The notes below the pieces were generated by a model. That model saw nothing but the letters and a program-made list of their open reading frames with translations. It did no database searches and was not told the origin of the DNA. Below are positions 55,420 to 64,000 of a stretch of 64,000 bases of DNA, piece by piece. Within the stretch, counting starts at the first letter, position 1. Each line of letters opens with the position of its first letter. The DNA comes from Pomphorhynchus laevis. Lineage: Eukaryota; Acanthocephala; Palaeacanthocephala; Echinorhynchida; Pomphorhynchidae. The translations under genes were made by a program, and so were the position numbers. The DNA lies in NCBI GenBank assembly GCA_012934845.2, contig WNNJ02000308.1, positions 1 through 64,000 of the forward strand, read 5' to 3'.

Positions 55420-57745
55420 AAATGGCTGTTTCAACTGATCACATAGGAAATAAAAAAGAAAAGAAAAGAAGAAAAAAAAAGTTAATAGCGGTTACATAAT
55501 ATTGTATACATTCGGAATGCCATGATCGTTAATCCACTGACGAAGTTGAACTTTAAATTGAGATAAGTCCTTGGTACATGCTATTTCTCCTGGCAACGTG
55601 TTCCAGGCGTTTAATGCTCGATGTGAGAGCCTAGCCAAACTCACTACTTTACCATGGGGAAACTTAAATAGTTTCAACGGGTGGCCACGATGCGTCTGAG
55701 AACAAACTTTAACATAGCACGAGGGAAAACCATCTATCCCATTTACCATTCGCCATAATGCAACAAGGTCTAGGTAATATAGCCTCTGACCCAAAGATGG
55801 TATCTTTAGAAATTCAAGCCGTTCACGATATGAATATGATCCATCCATACACATTCGAGAACCTCTACGAAGGATTGACTCTAGTCTATTGAACTCTTTC
55901 TTAGTGTATGGAAAAACTGCTTGCACGCAGTACTCTATATGCGGGCGAACAAGAGCGCAGTAAAGCCGTTTGAAGACGTATGGATTAATACGATTAAATG
56001 CATTTTTGACGCAGTACATAGCTCGCAAAGCCTTGCTATGAGCAAACTCTGTATTTGATCGGGATTTCAATGTCCTATGCACCATGACACCCAGATCCCT
56101 ATACTCCATGACGACATTAAGAATTGAAGTTCCGAGGCGAAAACGACGGTCATCGCAACGCCTTCCTAATTTCATGTGGCCGCATTTGTCAACATTGATC
56201 TTCATACCAGTAGCCTCACTCCATTGATATATTTCATTAAGGTCTTCCTGCAGGGAAATGCCAAGCGGATCAATATCATCTACAGACCATATTTTGAGGT
56301 CGTCAGCAAAAGCAAGACAGGGACTCTGAATCCGCAGCAACAAATCGTTAAGGAACACAATAAACAGCAGAGGTCCTAGTACGGTACCTTGCGGAACACC
56401 ACAGTAAACGCGTCTGGAAGTGGAAAGATGGGTGCCAACTCTCACCCTAAAGAAACGATGACGTAGGAAATCTTGAATCCAATTACACAACATTACAGGA
56501 ATGCCGTAGTTAAATAGTAATGCTACCAAGCTCTCATGCGGCACCCGATCGAATGCTCTTGAAAAGTCAATGAATACCACATTAATTGATTGGCCGCGAC
56601 TGACCGCCTCAACCCACATTTCGCGTGAAGTCAATAAGTTTGTTAAGCAGGAACGACCAGGGAGGAAACCGTGCTGAGAAGACGACATTATTCCGAGTTC
56701 CCTCAAGTGATGCCTGATCCGGGTGGCGATCAACTTTTCAAGCACTTTGCATAGAGAACTAGTCAGGCTGATTGGTCTATAGTCAGTACAAGCCGTTGCA
56801 ATGGTTTTCTTTGGGATCGGAACTACGATGGCAGTTTTCCAGACTTCAGGAACACATCCACTGGTCAAACTGTTCTCAAAAATAGCAAGAAGGGAAGGAG
56901 CCAAATATCTAGATAAATTCTTCAAGAGAAACGGAGAAATGTCATCAGGGCCAGTAGAGCTAAATGGGTCAAGCTGATCAAGCTGACTTACAATCTCACT
57001 AATCGTTACTGGAAGAAAACGCGAAGATTGCTTTAATGCTACACCATGCGAAGTGATAGAAGCTCTTTGTGAATTATTTGTCGGTATCGAAAAAGACGTA
57101 GCAAGGCATTCCACAATACCACTCTGAGAAGTTATCATACATCCCTCCGCATTAAGGACATACTTGATTTCTGTATTAAGGGTTCTGTTGCGACGAACAT
57201 AGGCCCAGAATAGTTTTGGATTCCGTGTTACATTATTAGCGATATACGATTCGAATGCACATCGTTTTGTTGCTTTCACTCTAGTACAAAGATTTCGAAC
57301 ATATTTATATCTGGCAGAGAAACTAGAATCAGAACGCTGAAGCTTCCATAAACAATTTCTTGAACTTATTAGTTGTCTGACGTTGGAATCTATCCATGCA
57401 GGTGACTTAGCAGCATAAGAGGATTCGCGCATAGGGGCAAGAATATCAGATAATTTATGTAGGTAATCAGTGATCATATTCAATGATAGCTTGTCCGTGT
57501 TCATAAAAGTACACGGGAATTGGTTGTAAACTCTCAAAACATCTTCTCTTCTCACTTTCGACCAATGATGTTTGTAAGTTTTTGAACAAGGTGGACAGAA
57601 TCTGGAATAAGGGACAGCCGTCAAGGAGAGCAAGCAGTGGTCACTACTTCCTAAAGGAGGGAGATGATCAACTTTGATTATGTCTCCTACATATCTGGAA
57701 AACACCAGATCAAGTACCGAATCCGATCTTGAAGTTAAGCAAGTT
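55420..57745 (-). mobile_element. CR1-like LINE, 5'-truncated, long intact frame
   Basis: Body of the element whose tail lies at 51815-51848. The 3' UTR is rich in T and C on its sense strand. 5' truncation falls in the endonuclease domain, just before V-L-D-L-V-F. The long intact reading frame suggests a fairly recent insertion, older than the RLE LINE that interrupts its tail. Confidence 0.88.
55492..57705 (-). CDS. CR1-like LINE ORF2, end of endonuclease plus reverse transcriptase
   Basis: 737 codons without a stop. Begins with the last part of the APE endonuclease (S-S-D-H-C-L-L-S), then [67 protein letters not shown] and the C-terminal L-N-A-W-N-T-L-P. The polymerase looks intact, but without the endonuclease start the element cannot act alone. 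Confidence 0.9.
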   Translation of the reverse strand: MFSRYVGDIIKVDHLPPLGSSDHCLLSLTAVPYSRFCPPCSKTYKHHWSKVRREDVLRVYNQFPCTFMNTDKLSLNMITDYLHKLSDILAPMRESSYAAKSPAWIDSNVRQLISSRNCLWKLQRSDSSFSARYKYVRNLCTRVKATKRCAFESYIANNVTRNPKLFWAYVRRNRTLNTEIKYVLNAEGCMITSQSGIVECLATSFSIPTNNSQRASITSHGVALKQSSRFLPVTISEIVSQLDQLDPFSSTGPDDISPFLLKNLSRYLAPSLLAIFENSLTSGCVPEVWKTAIVVPIPKKTIATACTDYRPISLTSSLCKVLEKLIATRIRHHLRELGIMSSSQHGFLPGRSCLTNLLTSREMWVEAVSRGQSINVVFIDFSRAFDRVPHESLVALLFNYGIPVMLCNWIQDFLRHRFFRVRVGTHLSTSRRVYCGVPQGTVLGPLLFIVFLNDLLLRIQSPCLAFADDLKIWSVDDIDPLGISLQEDLNEIYQWSEATGMKINVDKCGHMKLGRRCDDRRFRLGTSILNVVMEYRDLGVMVHRTLKSRSNTEFAHSKALRAMYCVKNAFNRINPYVFKRLYCALVRPHIEYCVQAVFPYTKKEFNRLESILRRGSRMCMDGSYSYRERLEFLKIPSLGQRLYYLDLVALWRMVNGIDGFPSCYVKVCSQTHRGHPLKLFKFPHGKVVSLARLSHRALNAWNTLPGEIACTKDLSQFKVQLRQWINDHGIPNVYNIM

Positions 57746-58005
57746 GGTCGAGATTAAACACAGAAGTGACGAGATTGACCGTGAAACTGATGAGATTAAG
57801 TGCAAAAGTGATCCGCTTAAATGTAAACGACAAAATATTACGAAATTTTTTCGATCGATTGTATATGACGAGATTACTAGGAAAAAGATTAATAATAATA
57901 CAAATTTATTTATATTGCCACTAGACCGGATATTTGCTCCGTGAATCCATTTTCGATCTGTATATAAGAAATTTCGTAACTTTTAATAATACAAATTTAA
58001 TAATA
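57746..58005. other. Short unassigned stretch
   Basis: Lys-rich 71-codon frame (57729-57944) is low complexity (GAGATTAAGTGCAAAAGTGA-type words) and not supported as a gene. Confidence 0.45.
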
Positions 58006-58402
58006 CAAATTTATTTAATGTGGCAAATGCGTACAAGCTGTACGCTTACAAGTCCACTAACAAAAAATGGAAAAGTCAAGCAGATAAATTGTTTAAATGA
58101 GATCGGATTTGGCGTTTGAAGCACGGCAGGGAGGTTGATTGGCGTATATGAATGAGCAGATGATTCCACGATAGATGAGCAGCCACCAGCAAGGAGCGGA
58201 GTCCAAAGGAGGTAGAGTAGTTTGGGACATGTAAAAGAAGGGAATTACAGGAACGCAAGGAACAGTAAACAGGACGAGAATTATCAAGAAAAGGAAGGTT
58301 GAGAAATGAAGGGGTATGAAAACTTACAAGGCGGAAAGCAACGAGAATAAGACGAATTTGAACCCGACAATAAATTGTAGGCAAATCGAGAGAATCAAGA
58401 TT
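58006..58402 (-). mobile_element. L2-like LINE, 5'-truncated 3' end
   Basis: Codes for L-P-T-I-Y-C-R-V-Q-I-R-L and F-L-N-L-P-F-L-D-N-S-R (frame 58384-58076), closely matching 11580-11880, then the family 3' UTR. The reading frame is clean, so younger than the 7451-11995 copy. Confidence 0.82.
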
Positions 58403-58700
58403 ATTATTATTATTATTTAATTATAGACTTGGGCGTAGTAAATCGGATCGGGGCATTCTAATACTCATTGATAGTCCACACATAACTAATGCTCCGATTT
58501 CTTGACGCAATTTTAAGATTTCGTATTCATAGTTGCTGGAATTCTTTATAGTTAGTTTACGAGCGATTATTTGCAGGCAACGGTTAGCGTCTACACTTAG
58601 CCCGGCAGAACTTGACATTATAAATGGCAGGAATGTCGAATGTTCAATTTCCCGTATGCGCTAAGAATATTTGGCTTGCTTGCGTTGAGCATGAAAAGTG
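58403..58700. other. ATT microsatellite and unassigned DNA
   Basis: (ATT)n at 58400-58420, then about 280 bp of ordinary base composition without a recognisable gene; it may be the 5' part of the LINE fragment that follows. Confidence 0.45.
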
Positions 58701-59560
58701 AATGCTGATTCAGTCGATTTAGTAGCATTCAAGGGCGCATCTACCCTATTACGGGTGTACCTTAAGGATCCCCACTTTCTCCTATCTTTATCTTGCTGCC
58801 TCTATAAACCTATTCAAAATATTTAAACTCGAACAACGTCTTGTGGTGTACGCTGATAACACCACAGCCCTGTTCACTGGACACAGATGTAAAGACGTAG
58901 TCTCTGACATCAGCCGTTTCTTTTTAAGATTAAAAGACCAGTTACCCAAGTCCAATATTATTTTAAACTCCGCCAAATCGCAGGTGGTCGTCTTTCATGG
59001 CACCCCTGCTACAAAGCAAAAACTTAAGAGATTAGCACTCTCTGCGCTCTCCTCCATATTTGCCTCTAAACCCATCCCTTCCTTCACAACTCGAGTAAAA
59101 TACCTGGGGTTCACCGTTACGGTGAACTTGTCTGCAAAAGCTGACCTTGATAGACTCAAACGTATCCTGAAGAAAGCTAGGTGGGCCCTGAAACGGGCTC
59201 AGCATCTGTCATTGAAAAGGAAAACCCAGGTGCGCCTTTGGGGCACCTGGGCTATCTCGGGATTAGTCTTCTTTTCGAGAGAACGTCCCCCAGAGCAAAG
59301 ACTAAGGTTTCTTAAGCTCTTCGTCTCTCGTTTACACAGCATAGTCCGCACCGACTGGATTCTTTGGGGGAGGGTGAAAGACCCCGGGTTGGTCAGTCGG
59401 AAAGCGGCGTGTTGGATCGGTTGGGGGCTCAGATCCACCTAGATTTGAGGCCGTGATCATGGAAGAAGACTTCACTTGCAGTATTGTCTATTTCCTTGGA
59501 TTTTATGTAACGGACCTGTTATTTATTTATATATATCTTTTCACCATGTTTTATTTTTTA
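58700..59560 (+). mobile_element. LINE reverse transcriptase fragment, clade uncertain
   Basis: Begins near a G-V-P-stop-G-S-P-L-S-P motif (58758-58785). Frame 58843-59442 then starts with V-Y-A-D-N-T-T (YADD changed to YADN) and has R-V-K-Y-L-G-F-T-V, K-K-A-R-W-A-L-K-R-A and L-W-G-T-W-A-I-S-G-L-V. 5'-truncated, with a frameshift between these motifs. Jockey/I-like wording. Confidence 0.7.
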
Positions 59561-59960
59561 TTAAGAAAATCTTTATTTATCTATTTATTTACAGCATGTA
59601 TGAGAAACAGCGCATCTATTTGACCACATAAGTGTGTTGATAAGAATACATGATTATTTCTAGAAGCATTAGCTATAAAAAGAGGTACATCCACTAATTT
59701 AAGCGGAGACCAACCCAGCGCAGAGTTAATATTACATTGAACCCAGTTAAATCACAATTTTATTTAATCTTGTCTTTACTTTTATTTTAATTTAATTCAC
59801 TTTATTTGTGAAAATGCTTCTTTAATTTTAAATAATTTTTTGCTTAACAATTGTCCCTGCAATTAAAATTTGTTTGGTTTAAATCCTTTCTTCTTTTGTT
59901 GTTGTATTGTGTATATATTTCGTTTCTTATTTTAACTTAACTGACTTAGTTACGCTAGTT
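59560..59960. other. AT-rich stretch, possible LINE 3' UTR
   Basis: Poly-T-rich sequence without frames; could be the 3' flank of the LINE fragment ending near 59560. Confidence 0.4.
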
Positions 59961-60478
59961 TGACAGTACGCTAGTTTGAAGGGCGTATTCAGCTGGTTAA
60001 CAATCCGTTCAATATCGTTTGAATCATTCCACCTGTCACATAATGAATTTTAAGATACTGTCGCAGCACGGTATGGATAGACTCTAAACGATATATCAAG
60101 TATTTGCATCTGTGAATCAGAGATATCTTTCTGTCATGCGTTATCGCGTCGTAGAGGTTCCTTGACCGTAATTAGACATAACGAGATACGAGATACACTA
60201 TCTAGCTATTTGTCCACTGCATGTAGCTGTGTTGCCTTGGAACCGTGCTTGTCAGCAGTAGCCGAATGCTACAACTTTTTGATCAGAACGACAACTCGCA
60301 CACCTGAAGCTCGAACAGATATTGTGTGAAACAGACTTTTTGGAACTTGGATGGAGCGAACGTTCATCGACGTTTGTATCTTCAATAATCTCGCTATATT
60401 CTATACCATTAAGTCCCCATCCGCTGCATTTGAATATCACGAAAGCAGAAAGCGAGCGAAATCTCGCTTTCTGCGAGA
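59960..60478 (+). mobile_element. RLE LINE remnant, 5' part (endonuclease domain)
   Basis: Readable with two or three stops: F-H-L-S-H-N-E-F, C-I-C-E...C-H-A-L-S-R-R-R-G-S, I-R-H-N-E-I-R-D, E-A-R-T-D-I-V and E-R-T-F-I-D-V-C-I-F, F-E-Y-H-E-S-R-K-R-A-K. This matches the nuclease domain of the intact ORF (54600-55020). The frame resumes at about 63519 after the inserted LINE. Confidence 0.82.
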
Positions 60479-60510
60479 TTTCGCAGAAAGCGAGATCTCG
60501 TAGTCTTCTT
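60460..60510. repeat. Palindromic 5' junction of the inserted LINE
   Basis: GCGAAATCTCGC and its inverse GCGAGATTTCGC with a 5-nt loop, followed by a further inverted CGCAGAAAGCGAG. The left part belongs to the RLE coding sequence, so the junction copied target sequence in inverted form. Confidence 0.75.
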
Positions 60511-63317
60511 CCAAAAATTGACGAATTAAAACTCCGCATTGAGAATTCGCATCCGCTATTAGTTGCTATTACTGAAACATGGCTTCATGATAGAATTACT
60601 GATGCTGAGATCTGGATTGAAAATTATACATCTTATCGAGTTGACAGATCTATCTGCAAGGGTGGTGGAGTGATTATCTATGTGCATAATAGTTTAGTGT
60701 TTAAATTGCTAGATGTACGAGCGTCCGATGGAATCGAGTTATTGTGGGGTAGTGTATCTCTTCCTACCCTTGGTTCAGTGACTTTAGGCTTAATCTATCG
60801 CAATCCCACTTCAGATGTTTGTTGCTTGATCGATTACATTCTAGAGTTTGGTTCCAAACCAAATCTTTTTATAGTTGGTGATTTCAACTTAGCGACAGTA
60901 GATTGGAACACCTACACATCTTCTGTGTGTAGTCCGTCCACATCATTATTTCTTGATATGATTAACTCGCTAAACCTTACCCAACATGTTTCAAAATTTA
61001 CCCGATTTTCCCAAGAAAATCAATCGCTACTTGATATTTGTCTAACATCGAATAAATACATTATACACAAAGTTACGTACTCCGATCCTTTGGGTAGGTC
61101 AGATCACTGTGTTCTCAATTTCTACTCAGATTTTACACGTCCTTCAGCTTGTAGATTACAACAGAATTCTTTAAATTATTTTAAAACTAACTTCGAACTT
61201 GTGCGTCAGAATCTATTAAGTATTTCATGGCTCAGTCCGTTTTATGTTGGGGTTGATAAGGCATGCTATCAGTTAGAAGCCACCCTTAAGGAATTACTCA
61301 TACGATTTTCGCCCCGTAAAACCGTTGCAAATCGTATACACCATAAACCTTGGTTTGACAAAGAGTTAAGGAATGCTTTAAAATTAAAAAAAATGAAATT
61401 CCAGTTGTTTTCTAATAATAGTATTGATTACTGTAGGTATAAAGAGGCCAGAAATCGGTTCACATTTCTTAAACGCTTCAAACAATGTCAATTTGAAGAG
61501 AAAATTGCTCAAATGTCAATTCATAATCCTAAATCCGTATTCAATTATGCTAATTTCAACAACAAAAATAAACACATTGGTTCACTTGTTGATACTGATG
61601 GTTGCACATTGATTAAATATGATGACATAGCGAATGCTTTCGCTCAACATTTTTGCATAGGAGTTCGTAAATCCTCCTCCGTCACCAATGCCTCGTACTG
61701 TCCATCGAATATAAACATTCTTCAGATGTTTTCTGTTAATGATGTAGTGCTAGAGCTCAAGCGGCTTAAATCGTCAGGTTCTATTTGTCCTGATCGTTTA
61801 CCACCGGTATTTCTCAAGAATATCGCTGATGTTATCGGTATACCACTATATTGGATTTGTGTCGCCTCCTTGTACTTCGGTTGTGTCCCGATGAATTGGA
61901 AACTTTCGTTGATAAGGCCCATTTTGAAGAAAGGTGATCCATCTTCAGTTGAAAATTATCGCCCGATAAGTCTAACGTGTGTATTCTGTCGAGTTTTGGA
62001 AAGGATAATATACCGCATTCTAAGCGATTATCTAGAATCCAACAAATTATTGTGTAACAATCAACATGGATTTCGAAGGGATCGCTCAACAATCACTAAT
62101 CTCTTGATTGCCCAGAATAGCTGGGGTTCGTTAGTTGATAAGGGCTTTGATGTTGATATAGTATTTTTTGATTTTTCAAAAGCGTTTGATATGGTTCCAC
62201 ATGACATCTTGATTCAGAAAATGCGTGCTCTAAACATTGATCCACTTATTATTCGCTGGATAAAAGAATTTTTATCTAACAGATTCTATCAGGTTGTTGT
62301 AAATGGTTCTCTTTCTGATCCTTATCCGGTCAATGTTGGAGTTCCGCAGGGTTCGGTCCTCGGCCCATTGTTATTCTGTATTTTCATTAATGACCTTCCT
62401 TCCATTTTGAACTCACACTCTCTTTTATATGCAGACGACCTAAAAATTTGGCAGGCTATCCGGTCAGATTCGGACACGGTGCTAGTTCAATCGGATATCG
62501 ACAGCATTTCCAACTGGGCTTATATGAATGGTCTGTCACTGAATATATCAAAGTGTGCATGTATGCGTCTACAATCACGCAGTCATAGTGTGTATCCAAC
62601 TTATCATCTTGAGGATCAGAACATTAAAGTAGTAACTCGTCTTAGCGACCTTGGAATAGTAGTTGCGAATGATTTTTCGACTAGTTGGAATACTGAGTTG
62701 GCTTGCTCGAAAGCAAATCGAATGGTTGGGATGATTCGTAGAACTTTTAGTGTGTTGAGTCCAGTTTCATTTAGAGCACTCGCCAACGCATTTGTGATCA
62801 GTCATCTTACCTATGCATCACAATGTTCGTTCCCAAGAACAGTATACGAGAAAAGTAGAATTGAAAATGTGCTGCGCCGGGCAACAAAGCTCGTAAATTC
62901 AGTTAAAGCCTTACCTTATAATGAAAGGCTAAAAAAACTTGGTATGGTTTCTATAAGCGACCTTCGGTTTCGGCGAGATATGTGTTCAACATGGGAAGCT
63001 TTACACAAGGGAAATCACGTCTTAAGAGAATTGATGACTGTTCGGAAAAGTCGGGCTTTGCGTGGACACAATTTTACTTTAGCCCATCGCCGAGTTATAC
63101 GCTCTAAAACTGTACAATTTGGACACCGAATCGTAGGTAAGTGGAACCGATTAAGTGAAGAAATTGTCAACTCAAGATCGGTTTCAGCATTCAAACATAA
63201 ACTTTTGTGACTTTTGTTTGTGAGTCTTTTTTTCTTTACTTTTCCTTTTCTTTTTTTTAACAGTGCAACTGTGAGCTTTGCTCGTCTGTTTGTCGAAATA
63301 ATAATAATAATAATAAT
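60479..63317 (+). mobile_element. CR1-like LINE with intact ORF2, inserted in RLE LINE
   Basis: From the palindromic junction to an (AAT)n tail at 63297-63317. Nearly complete endonuclease and a full reverse transcriptase, 3' UTR with TCTTTTTTTCTTTAC pyrimidine tracts. ORF1 and the first endonuclease strand are missing, so 5'-truncated. The reading frame has no stop, so it is recent. Confidence 0.88.
60490..63210 (+). CDS. CR1-like LINE ORF2: endonuclease and reverse transcriptase
   Basis: The open frame starts at an ATG at 60322, but its first ~55 codons come from the RLE remnant in another frame; the LINE part begins at R-S-L-L-P-K-I-D-E-L. Endonuclease: I-T-E-T-W-L, G-G-G-V-I-I-Y, G-L-I-Y-R-N-P, V-G-D-F-N-L and R-S-D-H-C-V. 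RT: Y-R-P-I-S-L-T, N-Q-H-G-F-R-R-D-R-S, D-F-S-K-A-F-D-M-V-P-H, G-V-P-Q-G-S-V-L-G-P-L and Y-A-D-D-L-K-I-W, ending F-K-H-K-L-L. All catalytic motifs are present. Confidence 0.9.
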   Translation, partial: ARSRSLLPKIDELKLRIENSHPLLVAITETWLHDRITDAEIWIENYTSYRVDRSICKGGGVIIYVHNSLVFKLLDVRASDGIELLWGSVSLPTLGSVTLGLIYRNPTSDVCCLIDYILEFGSKPNLFIVGDFNLATVDWNTYTSSVCSPSTSLFLDMINSLNLTQHVSKFTRFSQENQSLLDICLTSNKYIIHKVTYSDPLGRSDHCVLNFYSDFTRPSACRLQQNSLNYFKTNFELVRQNLLSISWLSPFYVGVDKACYQLEATLKELLIRFSPRKTVANRIHHKPWFDKELRNALKLKKMKFQLFSNNSIDYCRYKEARNRFTFLKRFKQCQFEEKIAQMSIHNPKSVFNYANFNNKNKHIGSLVDTDGCTLIKYDDIANAFAQHFCIGVRKSSSVTNASYCPSNINILQMFSVNDVVLELKRLKSSGSICPDRLPPVFLKNIADVIGIPLYWICVASLYFGCVPMNWKLSLIRPILKKGDPSSVENYRPISLTCVFCRVLERIIYRILSDYLESNKLLCNNQHGFRRDRSTITNLLIAQNSWGSLVDKGFDVDIVFFDFSKAFDMVPHDILIQKMRALNIDPLIIRWIKEFLSNRFYQVVVNGSLSDPYPVNVGVPQGSVLGPLLFCIFINDLPSILNSHSLLYADDLKIWQAIRSDSDTVLVQSDIDSISNWAYMNGLSLNISKCACMRLQSRSHSVYPTYHLEDQNIKVVTRLSDLGIVVANDFSTSWNTELACSKANRMVGMIRRTFSVLSPVSFRALANAFVISHLTYASQCSFPRTVYEKSRIENVLRRATKLVNSVKALPYNERLKKLGMVSISDLRFRRDMCSTWEALHKGNHVLRELMTVRKSRALRGHNFTLAHRRVIRSKTVQFGHRIVGKWNRLSEEIVNSRSVSAFKHKLL

Positions 63318-63489
63318 GAAGAGTGAACCCGCTTCATCATCGGGTGCCCCTACGTCTTTCGACAACGCGATCTTGTGGCTTTGACGTGTGCTTACAGAGA
63401 AGTCAATAGAGAGTGCATGCTCGAGGTTTGAACCCCGTACATAGAGTTTGCAATGCACACGCCTCCACCATTCGGCCACGCGGGGCTAC
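63318..63489 (-). mobile_element. tRNA-derived SINE
   Basis: Minus strand: head GTAGCCCCGCGTGGCCGAAT (63489 down) with an A-box-like GTGGCCGAATGGTGG as in tRNA-Ser/Leu, B box GGTTCAAACC near 63431, then a tRNA-unrelated body and an (ATT)n tail at 63317. Anticodon and acceptor stems do not pair, so it is not a tRNA gene. It abuts the LINE tail to tail. Confidence 0.7.
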
Positions 63490-63518
63490 TTTTATTATTA
63501 TTATTATATAATAATAAT

Positions 63519-63860
63519 AAAATACGAAGAACGAATTATTGATATTGAAAATACATCCTTTTGTCAATTCGTAGTTTCGACCAACGGCGCTCTTGGACCG
63601 CCAGCGTCTGCTTTGCTGAAAAACTTAGCTAAAAAAATAGCAGATAAAAAAGGAACGGACTATAGTGATGAGATGAGCGTTTTGCGCACATCAATCGGCA
63701 TATCTTCGGCTAGAATGGTATTGGCTTGCTTAAGAGCACAAAGATCAGAGATCCTGGCCATTCTGGCAACATTCCAATACGGAAACGGTGATTACATCAA
63801 ATGAATACTTATTTTAATTTTGTTTGTTTTAAATTAGCCCATTTGCGGGATACCTTGAAT
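63519..63860 (+). mobile_element. RLE LINE remnant, 3' part
   Basis: Frame to the stop at 63804 continues the nuclease-domain remnant: K-Y-E-E-R-I-I-D-I-E-N-T-S-F, S-T-N-G-A-L-G-P, then R-M-V-L-A-C-L-R-A-Q-R-S, parallel to Y-S-E-R-I-A-L-V-E-R-G-S-F and S-A-C-L-R-S of the intact copy. A short AT-rich 3' UTR with AATAAA-like sequence follows. Confidence 0.82.
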
Positions 63861-63889
63861 GTAATTTTTGAAATAAATCAGGTATATAT

Positions 63890-64000
63890 TAAAAAAATAT
63901 TTAATTATTATTATTATTATTTAATATAATCAACTAACAACTACTTACAAATTATTATTACAACGTACATACAACGATCACACACAAACTATCTAACAAG
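63890..64000. repeat. ATT microsatellite and window end
   Basis: (ATT)n at about 63905-63925, then CAACTAACAACTACTTACAA-type low-complexity DNA. Confidence 0.5.

Noticed and set aside
57729-57944. 71-codon Lys-rich protein, and a hammerhead from GAAACTGATGAG at 57782
   Set aside because: The frame is low-complexity repetition, and the boxes overlap with no room for helices.
60322-60489. Extra N-terminal domain of the CR1-like ORF2
   Set aside because: These ~55 codons are the RLE remnant read in another frame; the true LINE sequence starts at the palindromic junction.
63410-63489. tRNA gene on the minus strand
   Set aside because: A and B boxes are present, but the anticodon and acceptor stems do not pair and the 3' side continues into a SINE body and ATT tail.

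Overview
This is AT-rich eukaryotic nuclear DNA, almost certainly from an invertebrate animal. Two host genes split by spliceosomal introns (GT...AG, phases all consistent) are readable: the C-terminal half of a CAAX prenyl protease 1 gene (STE24/ZMPSTE24, + strand, exons from 2034 to 15169) and a complete U1 snRNP 70 kDa gene (SNRNP70, - strand, nine coding exons from 50642 down to 27723, 373 codons). A third, unrecognised coiled-coil gene (+ strand, about 39212-40000) is nested inside a U1-70K intron. Introns are either very short (47-68 nt) or kilobases long and filled with repeats. The species cannot be named from the sequence; the mix of LINEs, Penelope-like remains and hammerhead repeats fits a repeat-rich invertebrate.

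Most of the window is retrotransposons. 1-3100: a Penelope-like reverse transcriptase fragment and its structured 3' repeat, with more copies at 12.9-14.3, 20.2 and 21.8-22.8 kb. 4.4-12 kb: a decayed restriction-like-endonuclease (RLE) LINE on -, head to head with an L2-like LINE on +; both lie in one STE24 intron. 15.7-17.5 kb: a decayed LINE on -. 17.6-18.7 kb: a tandem array carrying hammerhead ribozymes. 23.6-27.4 kb: a terminal-inverted-repeat element, then a 3 kb AT-rich satellite. 27.7-50.6 kb: the U1-70K gene, whose introns hold an RTE LINE, two CR1-group LINEs, an L2 tail and at least six short repeats with a permuted hammerhead-like fold. 51.8-64 kb: a young intact RLE LINE inserted in the tail of a CR1-like LINE, then more LINE fragments, and a CR1-like LINE with an intact reading frame inserted in an older RLE LINE, with a tRNA-derived SINE at its tail.

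The most interesting content is self-cleaving-RNA sequence. The array at 17646-18732 has a ~302 bp unit repeated about 3.3 times, flanked by an exact 14 bp target duplication and ending in an inverted stub. Each unit encodes, on the - strand, a textbook type III hammerhead, so it looks like a retrozyme (a non-autonomous retroelement copied through small circular RNAs). A related hammerhead sits on the + strand at 12228-12314. A separate repeat family in the U1-70K introns keeps GAAA and CUGAUGA in permuted order between complementary arms that co-vary between copies, which suggests a minimal type II hammerhead fold. Two further families (49.6-50.1 kb, and the Penelope-like 3' repeats) share that layout less completely. 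None of this was tested computationally; the exact searches needed are given with each finding.
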